DNA from: Scilla litardierei
Taxonomy: Eukaryota; Streptophyta; Magnoliopsida; Asparagales; Asparagaceae
NCBI GenBank assembly: GCA_030789695.1
Contig: CM061142.1
Span: 352,507,486-352,571,485 of the forward strand
Length of the DNA stretch: 64,000 nt
Direction of reading: 5' to 3'
The notes below the pieces were generated by a model. It worked only from the letters and a program-made list of their open reading frames with translations, ran no database searches and had not been told where the DNA came from. The translations under genes and the position numbers were made by a program. Below, piece after piece: positions 10,604 through 21,372 of this stretch. Each line of letters starts with the position of its first letter. Position 1 is the first letter of the stretch.

Positions 10604-13600
10604 TGTCACGCCCCGCTTCCCAAAATGGACGGAGGTGAAGCGTGACAAGGCCCGCTTAGGCCAGAGCTGAGAAGCTCGGACCCAATAAGCGTCTGTAGAG
10701 GTACCATTTTAAACGATTTTCAGGTTCTTGCATTATTATAGTTCGAAACAACAGAAAGTATGGAAAGGAAGTTGCATTCATTAAAAAGAGATATAATATC
10801 CAACAAGCACAAAATCTAAAGGAAAGCCTAAGCATGGAAACAAAAGATTTAAAGGCAAACCTAAAGGTAGTAACCTCTGTAAGTGTCATCTAAAAAGACC
10901 TCTAGGTCTGGTCCTCGTCGGGCGCGTACTCTTGGTCGACGTCCTCGGCTCCTCGTGCTCCAGTGAGTCTGCCTCGTCCACGAACTCTGGCTGACACCTG
11001 ACGTACAACACCCAAGAAAAAGGAACTGTACGTCAGGTAAAGTCTACAAGAGGGGTTAGACTTTACTGCAAGTGCACCGAACTTTAAACAACGGTTTACT
11101 GGTTGATTAACATGATGAGGTTCTTTTACACAACAGTTTACTGGTTGATTAGCATGCTGTGGTTATAACAGGGTAACACAACAGGAAGTAACGTAGCAGG
11201 AAAGTAAAACGGGACAAGTAGTAGTCGTAGCGTGTGCTACCAAATACGGGACTAACCTACAGGTGTCAAGACAAGACGGGACGTGACGGGACAAGACATG
11301 ACAGGACAAGTGAGACACGAAAGGGTTCACACCTTACGGTTCGAGGGGGATCAGACCCTCTTGCCGTGCGCACGCTCAACCCAACCCCAAACCCAGAAAC
11401 TCGGGACAAGAATTACAGGGATCATTTCCAGTAGGGAAACATCTGAAACGCCCGAAGGCTTTTTGTGTAACAGGGATCACTTCCGCTAGGAAAGCATCCG
11501 AAACGCCCGTAGGCTTTTTGGTAACAGGGATCACTTCCGCGGAGGAAAGCATCCGAAACGCCCGTAGGCTTTTTGTATAACAGGGATCACTTCCACAAGG
11601 AAAGCATCCGAAACACCCGAAGGCTTTTTGTATAACAGGGATCACTTCCGCAAGGAAAGCATCCGAAACGCCCGAAGGCTTTTTGTATAACAGTGATCAC
11701 TTCCGCAAGGAAAGCATCCGAAACACCCGAAGGCTTTTTTTTGTGTAACAGGACACGACATGACTAGTGTAGGGAGTTGTTATTCTAGGGTGTCCACACG
11801 CACGCACACACATGATAGCCCTACAATAACAAAAGTTGTTGTTGTCAGGCTCAGACTTCGTCGTCAAGTCTGAGCCGTCAGGAGTCGTCCCGGACGCTAT
11901 CATTTCACGTCCGGAATTTATTTGTTCACAGTTAACAATTCTAACCAATTAGGGCCTAAGCACGGCCAAAAGTGCAAGTGGATACACTTGCCTGCGATGG
12001 CGAGTGTGCCGTCCTCCCGAAGCGTCTCATCCAAGCGTCTCGTCCGCGAAAGTCTGTCTGAAATAGCGCCACGGCGACGGTGTCAGGTCTCAATTTCAGA
12101 AATTCCTATTAGGGTTCGTTTCTAGGTTATCGGGACTATCCTATTAGTCAAAAGTCATATTTTTTTATGTAACAGCCTAATCGACGATCTATCCTATGTG
12201 CACAGTCAAAAGTCCGTTCGTCGATAATCTAGATTTGCACAACGTTTTAAAGTTGCAGAAAATAAATTTAGTTACTGTTGTCTGATTTTAGTTAGGTTTT
12301 TAGTTCTGCTATGGTGTAGGTTGTGCTACGAGTTAGGGGACCCAACCTGGTCTGACGGTCACGCATGAATCGGCATCGGAACGGGAAGCGAGCAGTATTT
12401 CCGTTCCCAGAATATCTGATTGGTACGATTTGGATATCCAGGAGGTGTCAGCGAGATGCGAGATTAATCTGAGACATCGGATAAATGATATTTAGCTAAA
12501 CACGATTAAATTCAATGAAACATTATCAACCTAAACGTTGTCTTAATACCAGGAACTATACATTTATTTAACACACTAACAAATTTTAAAGTAATATTAT
12601 TGTCCACTCTTCATGTACACAGTTTATGACAACTAAATTAACCTAATACATGCAACTGACACATCTTAATAACATATATATAACTTACTGATAACATCTG
12701 AAACTTAAAATTTTATTTACTATGATTTACTGATCACGAAAAGAAGAAGGCATGATGTAGGTCTTATCTAGTATGAGATTAATAACATCAACTAATCCTA
12801 ATATCAATCCCAACAAAAATAACCTAAGTGATGGTCAACTAACATCGGTTAACATTAATTAACCTAAGTAATGGTCATGAGATTAATAGCCAGAGACTAA
12901 TAACATCTATAAACATCCCTAACCCATATTGTGATTATAATACCTCTGCTCATGCTCTTGAATACTATTAAGAACAATAATACTAACATTAAGGGCTTAC
13001 TGGTGTCGTTTGCTTGCAGGGGGGAGGATGTACGCCGGAGGAGCTAGTCACGACGGCCAGCGGTGGTTTGCGGCGACGGCAGCGGGTCAAGGCGGCCAGG
13101 CGGCGGCGCGACAGGCGGTGGTGGCGAGAAATCGCAGCACGGCTCCGTGCGACGGCGAGGAGGCAGTCGGGGGTGGCGTCGGAGTCGCGGGGCAGTGCAG
13201 GGGGGCGTCGGGATCGCAGGCGGGGTAATTGCCGTGGAGAGGCGGCGATCGGGCGGAGAAACGGGGCACGATGACGATCGCTGGAGGGAGCGGCTGCGGG
13301 GAGGCCGCGAGGGGAGGCCGGCGATCGGAATCTCGGGGGCACCGGTGATGACGAACTCGAGGGCAGTGTATCTCGCAGCCCGCGGCGACGCGCTGAGAAG
13401 GGGGCCGGAGGCTGAGGAGAAGGGGAGGAGAGAGAGATCGGGGAGAGGGAGAGATCAGGGAGAGGGAGAGTGTTAGGTGGCGGCGGCTGAGAATTGGGGG
13501 GGGGGGGGGGGTTTAGCCCTAGGTTAAACGTGAAAGGGTATTAGGTTAGGGTTAGGGATATTATTATAATAATGGGTGATGATAAATAACTATAGGTTTA

Positions 13601-14141
13601 AGGTTAAAAGAGGAGGATATTGGGTTAGTGGGGTATACAATTAGGGGTAAGTCTAGGGACAAATAGGATACAGCTTAGGGAAAGATTTAAAACGATTTAA
13701 ATAAGATATTTAGCCACATTTGGCTAACAAATTCGAAATTGGATACTGATTGGGCAAATCAACGGTCGAGGTTATTCCGTGCGATATCTCTCAATCCGGG
13801 CGTCAGAAAAATAATCCGAAAATACCGGGGCGATCGTGGAGACGAGACGCAATGATCTACGGAGCCCGATCGTGCGTAACGCCTACCAAGAATTTACGTA
13901 AAATTGGGAACAACGTTTTGAGTCAAATGACTAAAACGTCCCTATCGTTCAAAGTCGTTTCGCGAGAAAACGAGCCGTGAAAAGACGTTCCCAAAAATTA
14001 CTATAAAATTCAACACCCCAAAATGATCGCAACGGCATATCACATCGCCCATGCCGGAGATCAGAAATAGTCAAATAAAATACGTGCACGATAAAGCACG
14101 TGCACGCAGAAAATACGAACGGTCGGAAAGCGGCCGTTACA
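10604..14141 (-). repeat. Element B 5' LTR
   Basis: Collinear with 4346-7871, including the 55-bp array (about 11408-11750) and the GC-rich block (13010-13490). The main visible difference is a G run of 16 at 13496-13511 where the other LTR has a shorter run. The right end GTTACA meets element A gag after the target duplication. Confidence 0.93.
11408..11750. repeat. 55-bp tandem array in element B 5' LTR
   Basis: Counterpart of the array at 5150-5490, with about six units of the same 55-bp period and scattered substitutions between copies. Confidence 0.9.
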
Positions 14142-14146
14142 ACCCG

Positions 14147-14701
14147 ACTAAGCCTAGTGAACTCTTGGTGGTACAGGTACACCGTCAAGCTCCCTTGCTT
14201 CAGATCAATAAAGCGCTTCAGCATCTCCTTCCTAGCAGCCTTCGGAAAGAACTCCTCATCAAACTTGGACTTAAAGGTAGTCCAAGCTATCGGCTCCACC
14301 AGCATCTTCTCTTCCGCATCCCAACAGTTCCGAGCATTATTCTTGAGTTGCCTCTTCGCCAAATCAACCCATCCAGCCGGGGTGATCTTGGCCATCTTCA
14401 AGTTATCCTCAATGTTCCAAATCCACTCATCGGCAGCCAGAGGACCCTCAGACCCATCAAAATATGCGGGACCCAGCTCCCGAAATTGCTTCGCTCCCGG
14501 CTCGGAGCGAGGGGCATCCAGAAGTGCCCGGACAGCTCGAGCAAGTGGAGCATTCTTGACTTGCAGGAGCACGCCCTGCTGCACTTGCATCATCTGAAGC
14601 ATCATCCGCATCATCTCTCCATTGGTGGGTTCCCGCTCAGGCTCCTCATCATGAGGGGGCGCACCACTACCTCCACCACGGGTGAATCGCCTTCCTGCCA
14701 T
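14147..14701 (-). pseudogene. gag: Element A gag, 5' part
   Basis: Starts MAGRRFTRGGGSG at 14701, as element C does at 28590. It covers the N-terminal region and the conserved retrotransposon gag core (AEEKMLVEPIAWTTFK, FFPKAARKEMLKRF, YHQEFTRLSR), then is cut by the element B target duplication. With the 3' part at 3770-4345 it totals 1131 bp against 1129 bp of gag exon in element C. Confidence 0.92.
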
Positions 14702-14823
14702 CTAATGACACAGAAAACGAAGCAGATTAGACTCATAGCTTATGACTCGGATGTCGAACTTAGTTTATTGGACATTCTAATATTATTATCGTCATTCTAA
14801 TAATCACAGTTACAGAAGAGACC

Positions 14824-14837
14824 TGCATGGGCCACCA
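14824..14837 (-). other. Element A primer-binding block
   Basis: On the minus strand TGGTGGCCCATGCA is separated by 8 nt (14838-14845) from the LTR edge at 14846. It is the same block as in elements B, C and G. Confidence 0.6.
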
Positions 14838-16558
14838 ACAAAACCTGTCACGCCCCGCTTCCCTAAAATGGAGGCGAGACGTGAGAAGGTCCGCACGAGA
14901 GTGGAGCCGTGAAGCTCCAAACCCGATAAGCGTCAATAAAACATAAGCAGGTCCCCGTAACCACAAACGGAACAACAATAATAACACAAGGAGAGACAGA
15001 AATAAAATCTCAAATCTCAGAAATTGTCCAACATTAAAGTTAAGTTCAACATCCAGAAAAGCCACCAGGCTAAAAGAAAGAGTCTAAAGGCCCAGAACAA
15101 GGCCAACAAAAGGAACAACGTAACCAAGTATAGGTGCTACGCACTGACAACAAAACAGCGGTCTAAACAAAAAGGGAAAGCTCAACGAAGACACTAGGAA
15201 TGGTCCCCAGTGTCCACGTACTCCTCGCCAAACACAGGATCGGGCTCGGCGTCAGCAAACACCTCATCCTCTACAATGTACTCAGGCTCCAGATCTAACA
15301 TGTGTCACCCAAAAGAGTAAAGGGGCACATGTCAGCAAGTCTAAAAGACTTGGGCAAGGAAACTGAAAGTAAGGCAAACTAACAACCTAGCAGTTATAGT
15401 ATGCATGACATGGCAGTTATAACATGAGTGCACAAGCAAGACATGGTGAAACAATAAGTACAAGAGAACAATTATCGGGACAAGTCAAGAGTAGCCAAGC
15501 TACTAACAAACTCAATCTTTTCACTAGTCACGTTTCAAGTTGTTTGTAGATGTTTACGCCTTACAGCTGAACGGTTTGGCATTCACGCTGATTGGCTGCT
15601 TAACACTACCCCAGAACCCAGAGTTTACGCCTTACCACTGTAGTTGCTGATCGGGCAGACTCCCAGTTGATTGGCCGCTTAACCCTTACCCCCAATACCC
15701 ACATGTGAACGAGCCAGGGTCCCTGTACATGAGCTCAGTAAATGAGCCAGGGTTTTCCCGCACAAGAGCTCGTTTCCTGGATCACAACCAGGAGCGTATT
15801 TCATTTGGCATAGGGGTGCACCTAGCCTCAATCATTTCATAAGATGTAGCGAAGCTACGCAATCACGGAAACACTTAAAGAATGCAATGACATGACAATT
15901 AATTCGCGTACCGTTAATGGAAATTAAACATGACATGGTAGTTGTGCAACATGATAAATGTCGGATCTAGCTTCGTTGTCAAGCTAGTTCCTAAATTTGC
16001 GCCTAGGCGAGTATCATTTCGTCGCCTAGTCTCTTTTACGCCTACAACAAGCAAATGGCCTAAGACATGGCCCAAAACCCTAAGTGGCAAGTTTCACTTG
16101 CCTAGCACCGAGGATGACGATCAACGAGGGTTCGTCCCACGGATGCTAATCTACGGGGAGGTCGCTGTTATGGAGAAACAATCATCAAAACAACATTCAT
16201 TTCATTAGGGTTTCACAAAAACACAACGGGTTATGAAAACATTAAGAGATCGATTATTACCGTATCGAAAGCGGAAGAATGATGCCGAGCAAGCACGGCA
16301 ACGGAAGAAACGCTCCGGGGAACCTAGGGTTCAGATCTGGAAGGATGGAGAAAATCTGGAGAAATGGGGTTTTGGGGATTTTGGTGGTTTGATGAAGGTT
16401 TGAGGAAGGTGGAAGGTGGAAAGTGTTAAGTGAGGGTTTGGATGACGGAGGATGAGCTTGGAATGAAGGTTTGAGTGTTTGGGGGAAGATGAGAGCTCAA
16501 TGGGGGAGAAATTAGGTTTAGAGTTGAAGAAGAAGTAGAAGAAAACGTTTGGGAGGGG

Positions 16559-16566
16559 TATTTATA
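16559..16566 (-). promoter_or_regulatory. TATA box of element A LTR
   Basis: TATAAATA followed by CCCCTCCC on the minus strand. The same context occurs in element C at 23128-23135 and 30484-30491, with the tandem enhancer-like repeats just upstream. Confidence 0.7.
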
Positions 16567-16610
16567 GGGTTTGATGTCGGCTAGGGCAAAATTAGGGTTT
16601 ACTGCACTGA

Positions 16611-17028
16611 TTAGTCGGTCAAAGAACAACTGCTGACCGACTAGTTTGAGAACTAGTCGGTCGGTTGACCAACGCAGACCGACTAAGTGTAAATAGTAGC
16701 TCCTGACGACAACCTGAACTAAGAGTTAGTCGGTCAAAGAACAACTACTGACCGACTAGTTTGACATCTAGTCGGTCGATGAACGTTCTTAGACCGACTA
16801 AAAGTGAACAGTAACTGGTACCAAAAATAGTTAATGAGTTAGTCGGTTAAAGAAGCATTGTTGACCGACTAGTTTGCAACCTAGTCGGTCGACCAATGTT
16901 CTTAGACCGACTAACGATAAACAGTAACTCCTGAGAAATTAACAAAGCAAACTAGTCGGTCCATGAAGGTTTGCCGACCGACTAAATCGTCATCTAGTCG
17001 GTCGGTTCCCCTTCTTGTACCGACTAAC
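16611..17028. repeat. Tandem TAGTCGGTC/GACCGACTA repeats, element A LTR
   Basis: About four units of roughly 100-120 bp. Each contains alternating tagtcggtc and its reverse complement gaccgacta, so each unit can form hairpins or bind a factor in both orientations. They sit immediately upstream of the TATA box in the LTR's transcription sense. Confidence 0.9.
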
Positions 17029-17301
17029 GTGCACCAAAAGTTCCGAAATGGAGCGCGAATCTCTGGGATTGATTCCTAAGACTCCTAGGCTTGATCTAAC
17101 AATAAGATATGACCGATATGAAGCTCGTCACGAATGACTTACTCCAAAATCGACGATTCTAAGGAAGAAGCTAGAAAATCACGAAGAAACGATCGAAAAC
17201 GAAAGCTACGGAGACGAAAACCACACATGAGGAGAAAATCCACCAAAACACATATATATATATAATATAATAATCCAGATACATGAAAACCAGTCGTTAC
17301 A

Positions 17302-17870
17302 ACATTTAAGTTAGAGATTGTTGTAAGATTTGATCCATCTGAATTAGATAAGCCATATGTTGTATTCTCTAACCTCAAACAAACGGAAACTGTGAAGGAG
17401 TACTTAGGGAGGTATGAACAGATTGTAGGGTTGTTGCGAAAGATGCCAGAAGAGTATGTGTTAGATAAGTTCATAAATGGGTTAAGGGATGAAATCAGGT
17501 TGGATGTCATGGCATTGAATCCTGACTCTTATAGGAGAGTTGTGCAGCTAGCTAGAACTTTTGAAGAAAAGTTGGTGTTAGCCAAGAAGAACAGATTACA
17601 TTTGATAACAACTCCTTACCAAAAATACCACCAATTACAACCACCTGGAAATACTAAAGAAATAAGGAAGCAACTAAGGCTATGGTGCCATTTGTGCCTA
17701 GAGGCATGTTAATGACCCAGGAAGAGGTACAAAATAGGAGGAAGAATAATCCATGTTTCACATGCAATGAGAAGTGGAAAAGATGGCGCAAGTGCAGGAA
17801 GCACCTGTATATTCTGGATATTGAAGAGGATTTTGAAGAAACTGGGGTAAAGGGTGAATCTAAAAAAATA
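17302..17870 (+). pseudogene. gag: Element D gag fragment
   Basis: The frame shows the gag core (YLGRYEQIVGLLRKMPEEYV, INGLRDEIRLDVMALNP) and a decayed zinc knuckle (CFTCNEKWKRWRKC) in which the usual Gly/His positions are altered. A frame change lies near 17680 and a stop near 17870. The N-terminus is cut off by element A. Confidence 0.83.
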
Positions 17871-17879
17871 TAGGAGAAC

Positions 17880-20800
17880 CAAGAATGACAAGAATTAAGT
17901 AATGAGGAGTTTCCTTCTATTTCTGTCCAATCCTTGACTGGAATCCCTGCTACTCAAACCCTCAGATTCAAAGGGAGTATTAAAGGACACACAGTTAATA
18001 TTCTAGTTGATACTGGGTCCACACATAATTTTATCCACCCTAAGCTAGTTAAATCCTTGGGATTAGATGTGGAGCAGTCAAATGCTTTTGATGTAGTGGT
18101 AGCAAGTGGGGAGAAGCTGCAAGGGTCAGGTATATGTAAGGAAGTGCAAATCCAATGTCAAGGGGTAGTTGTTTCAACTAATTTGTTGATTTTGTCACTA
18201 GGGGGTCAGCAAATTGTATTGGGAACCCAGTGGTTACGGCAGTTGGATGATATAATTTTCAATTTTAAGAAAATGTAGATGAGATTTAACTTGGAGGGGA
18301 AAGATTGGCTATGGCAAAGGATAGTACCACAAAATTCCCAGTTAGTGGATGCGAGGGAGATCAACAAAGCTCTCAGACAACAGGGTGAAGGGTACTGGAT
18401 ACAGCTCAATGTGTTGGAATTGGAGAAGTTTTTAGATTATAAACACCTATTGGCCCTTGAAAAAGATGATTTACCTAAAGACTTAAGAAATATCCTTGAT
18501 CAATATCCCTGTTGTCTTTCAAGAACCTGTGGGGCTACCACCCAGGAGAACTTGTGATCACAGGATCCCTACTCTACCAGAATCAAAACCTGTGTGCATT
18601 AGACCCTATAAACATGATTATACACTCAAAACAGAAATAGAAAGACAAGTGGAGGAAATGTTAAAGTCTGGTGTCATCAGGCCTAGCCATAGTTCCTATG
18701 CTTCTCCAGTGGTAATGGTGAGAAAGGCAGACTCTAGTTGGAGGATGTGTGTTGATTACCGTGCACTCAATCAACAACCATTAAAGACAAGTTTCCCATT
18801 CCTATTATAGAGGAACTGCTGGATGAATTGTTTGGGGCACACTACTTTTCTAAATTGGATTTGAGGTCGGGGTATCACCAAATCCGGATGAGTGACCATG
18901 ACATTTTCAAAACTGCCTCTCGTACACATGATGGCCACTATGAATTTCTCATAATGCCTTTTGGGTTAACAAATGCTCCTTCAACATTTCAGTCCCTAAT
19001 GAATTCTATTTTTAGGGAATTTCTGAGGAAATTTGTTCTTGTTTTCTTTGACGACATATTAATCTACAACAAGGATTGGCACTCTCATCTGGAGCATTTG
19101 CACAAGGTGTTGCAGATTTTAAGAGCCCAGCAGTTGTTTGTCAAATTATCAAAATGCTCTTTTGGGCAAAGGTCAGTGGATTATTTGGGACATATCATAT
19201 CTGATCAAGGGGTATCAGTTGAACCCAAGAAAATTGAAGCAGTGAGAAATTGGCCTACACCTAAGAACTCCAAGGCTGTAAGGGGATTCCTGGGGTTAGC
19301 TGGGTATTATAGTAAATTCATAAAAGGGTTTGGGGGAATAGCATCTCCCCTCACTGACCTACTAAAGAAGGAGGGTTTTATATGGACTGAGGCAGCACAA
19401 CAATCTTTTGAAACACTTAAAGAAGCCCTGACTTCAGCTCCAGTATTAGCAATGCCAAACTTTGAGGAGGAGTTTACTTTTGAGTGCGATGCCCAGGAAG
19501 GGGAATTGGAGCAGTTCTTATGCTAAGGAACCAACCAATTGCTTACTTAAGCACTAAGCTGACAGGGAGGAATTTGTTGTTGTCAACTTATGAAAAGGAG
19601 CTCCTTGCCATCATTCTAGCAGTAACGAAGTGGGGGAAATACCTTTTGGGAAGAAGATTCATCATACAGACAGATCATCAGAGCTTGAGATATCTGCTTA
19701 ATCAAAAGCTGCAACAAGGGATGCAAAGCAAGTGGTTGATGAAGTTGTAGTCATACAATTACCGTGTGGAGTATAAGCCCGGGAAATCCAAAAGGGCTAC
19801 AGATAGTTTGTCTAGGGAGGTGGACAATAGTAGTAGGACTGCGGAAGATTTTTGCTTCATATATCATGTGTCATCACCCATGTGTGATTGGTAACAAGCT
19901 GTTAGGCAAATGATGGAGAATGATCCATAATTTCAGATTGTTGAAGATAGGATGCAGCAAGAGGGTCAGTCAAGTCAAAAATATACAAAGTTGGAGGGAA
20001 TATATTACTTCAGGGGTAGAATTCTGATCAGCCCTAATTCTCATGAGATTCAGCAAAATCTTCTCCAAGAGTTTCATAGCTCTCCAATGGCATGACATTC
20101 TGATGCGGCCAGGACCCTCTATAAGTTGAAGAGATCATTCCATTGGAAGGGAATGAAAGCAGATGTATGCAGTTATGTGTGAGAGTGTGAAGTATGCCAA
20201 AGGAACAAGTCAGAGAATGTGTCATATCCAGGTCTATTGCAGCCAATGCCTGTTCCAGGACAGATTTGGGAGAGTATTTCTATGGATTTCATATTGGGAT
20301 TGCCTATGTGCAATGGGTATACTGTGATTTACGTGGTGGTTAACAGATTGACAAAGTACTCTCATTTCTTCCCTCTCAAGCACCCGTTTACAGCTAAGGG
20401 GGTAGCGGAAGTTTTTTTGAAGGGGTCTTCAAACATCATGGGGTTCCATCAACTATTGTGAGTGACAAAGATGATGTCTTCACCAGCAAATTTTGGACTG
20501 AGGTTTTTCGGCTGCAGGGAACAACTTTGGCTCATAGCTCAGCGTATCACCCCCAGAGTGATGGGCAGACGGAGGTTACTAACAGAAGATTAGAGTGTTA
20601 TTTGCGTTGTTATTGTTGTCACAAGCCCAAGGAGTGGGTCAAGTGGTTACCCCTGGCAGAGTTTTGGTTCAATACTACTTGGAGAAGCTCGACAAAGATG
20701 ACCCAGTTTGAAGCAGTTTATGGACGAGCATCACCAACTTTAATATCCTATTTGCCTCATACTTCTAAATTAGATGAAATTGATGAAGCTCTTTTTTCTA

Positions 20801-21333
20801 GGGAGGTTACTTTGAAGCTTTTGCGGGACAATTTGGAGAAAGCCAAGGAAAGGATGAAAAGGGAGGCAGATAAACATCGGACGCATCGTCATTTTCAAGT
20901 AGGAGACTTGGTCTATTTGGAATTACAACCCTATATGCAAATCAGTGTTGCGATGAGGAAAATTCATAAGTTGTCTCCTAGGTATTATGGGCCCTATAAT
21001 ATCCTGGAGAGAATTGGTAATGTAGCTTACAGGTTGGAGTTGCCAGCTTCTGCCCAAATTCACCATGTCTTCCACGTATCTCAGCTCAAAAGGAAGGTGG
21101 GAGCTTGTATGGTGGTTCAGTAGTCACAACCCAAGTATACTGAGGAAATAGTTGATGAGCCAGAGGTCATCGTTGATTGGAGGGTAGTGCAAAAAGGAAG
21201 GGCTTTAGAATCTCAGGTACTCATCAAATGGAAGCAACGGTCCGTGGAAGAAGCTACTTGGGAGTCTTATTGGGACCTGGTTCAGCGCTTTCCATCATTT
21301 GACCATGAGGCAATGTCACAAAATGGGGGAGGG
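17880..21333 (+). pseudogene. pol: Element D pol with chromodomain, disabled
   Basis: Protease with VDTGSTHNFI near 18010; RT from about 18550 with the VDYRALN block near 18755 and FFDDILIYN near 19045; RNase H with QTDHQSLRYLL near 19675; integrase zinc region near 20095-20210 (broken by stops); integrase core with MDFILGLP near 20285, SDKDDVF at 20461 and [11 protein letters not shown] near 20545; C-terminal FHVSQLKRK near 21085; chromodomain near 21225-21300. Stops and frame changes occur at roughly 18278, 18560, 18810, 19520, 19750, 20095, 20180, 20450 and 21123. The end overlaps the polypurine tract. Confidence 0.9.
21320..21333 (+). other. Element D polypurine tract, split from its LTR by element E
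   Basis: AAAATGGGGGAGGG ends exactly where element E begins. After E (39301) the sequence continues at, then TGTTAGAACC, which is D's LTR start. The last five bases, gaggg, are E's target duplication. Confidence 0.85.
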
Positions 21334-21372
21334 TGTAGGGAAATATGCCCTCATATCATTTGTATTTGATGC
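21334..21372 (+). repeat. Element E 5' LTR, first 39 bp
   Basis: Matches 37847-37885 of the 3' LTR (tgtagggaaatatgccctca...) with single-base differences and ends in gatgc, the target duplication of element C. The LTR resumes at 31344. Confidence 0.92.

Larger units (their letters stand above)
4346..14141 (-). mobile_element. Element B: large non-coding LTR retrotransposon (LARD-like)
   Basis: Two LTRs of 3526 bp (4346-7871) and 3538 bp (10604-14141) flank a 2.7-kb interior without retrotransposon proteins. A polypurine tract at 7872-7886 and a primer-binding block at 10582-10595 place it on the minus strand. The target duplication is aaccg (4341-4345) and acccg (14142-14146), one mismatch, inside the gag of element A. 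The LTRs are very similar by eye, so the insertion is fairly young. It must have been mobilised by proteins from elsewhere. Confidence 0.93.
1..17301 (-). mobile_element. Element A: chromodomain Ty3/gypsy retrotransposon, split by element B
   Basis: Order on the minus strand is 5' LTR (14846-17301), primer-binding block, gag, protease, RT, RNase H, integrase, chromodomain, polypurine tract, 3' LTR (1-216, running off the window edge). Gag is split by element B at 4346-14141. The protein domain order and the chromodomain-like C-terminus fit the Tekay/Del chromovirus lineage, which is a family-level inference. The right flank starts acatt at 17302, inside the gag of element D; the matching left target duplication lies outside the window. 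Several nonsense changes make A defective. Confidence 0.93.
14846..17301 (-). repeat. Element A 5' LTR (2456 bp)
   Basis: Runs from TGTCACGCC to CGTTACA. It contains a TATA box at 16559-16566 (TATAAATA on the minus strand) and, just upstream in the transcription sense, the inverted-motif repeats at 16611-17028. This LTR and those of element C share layout but differ at many bases. Confidence 0.93.
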
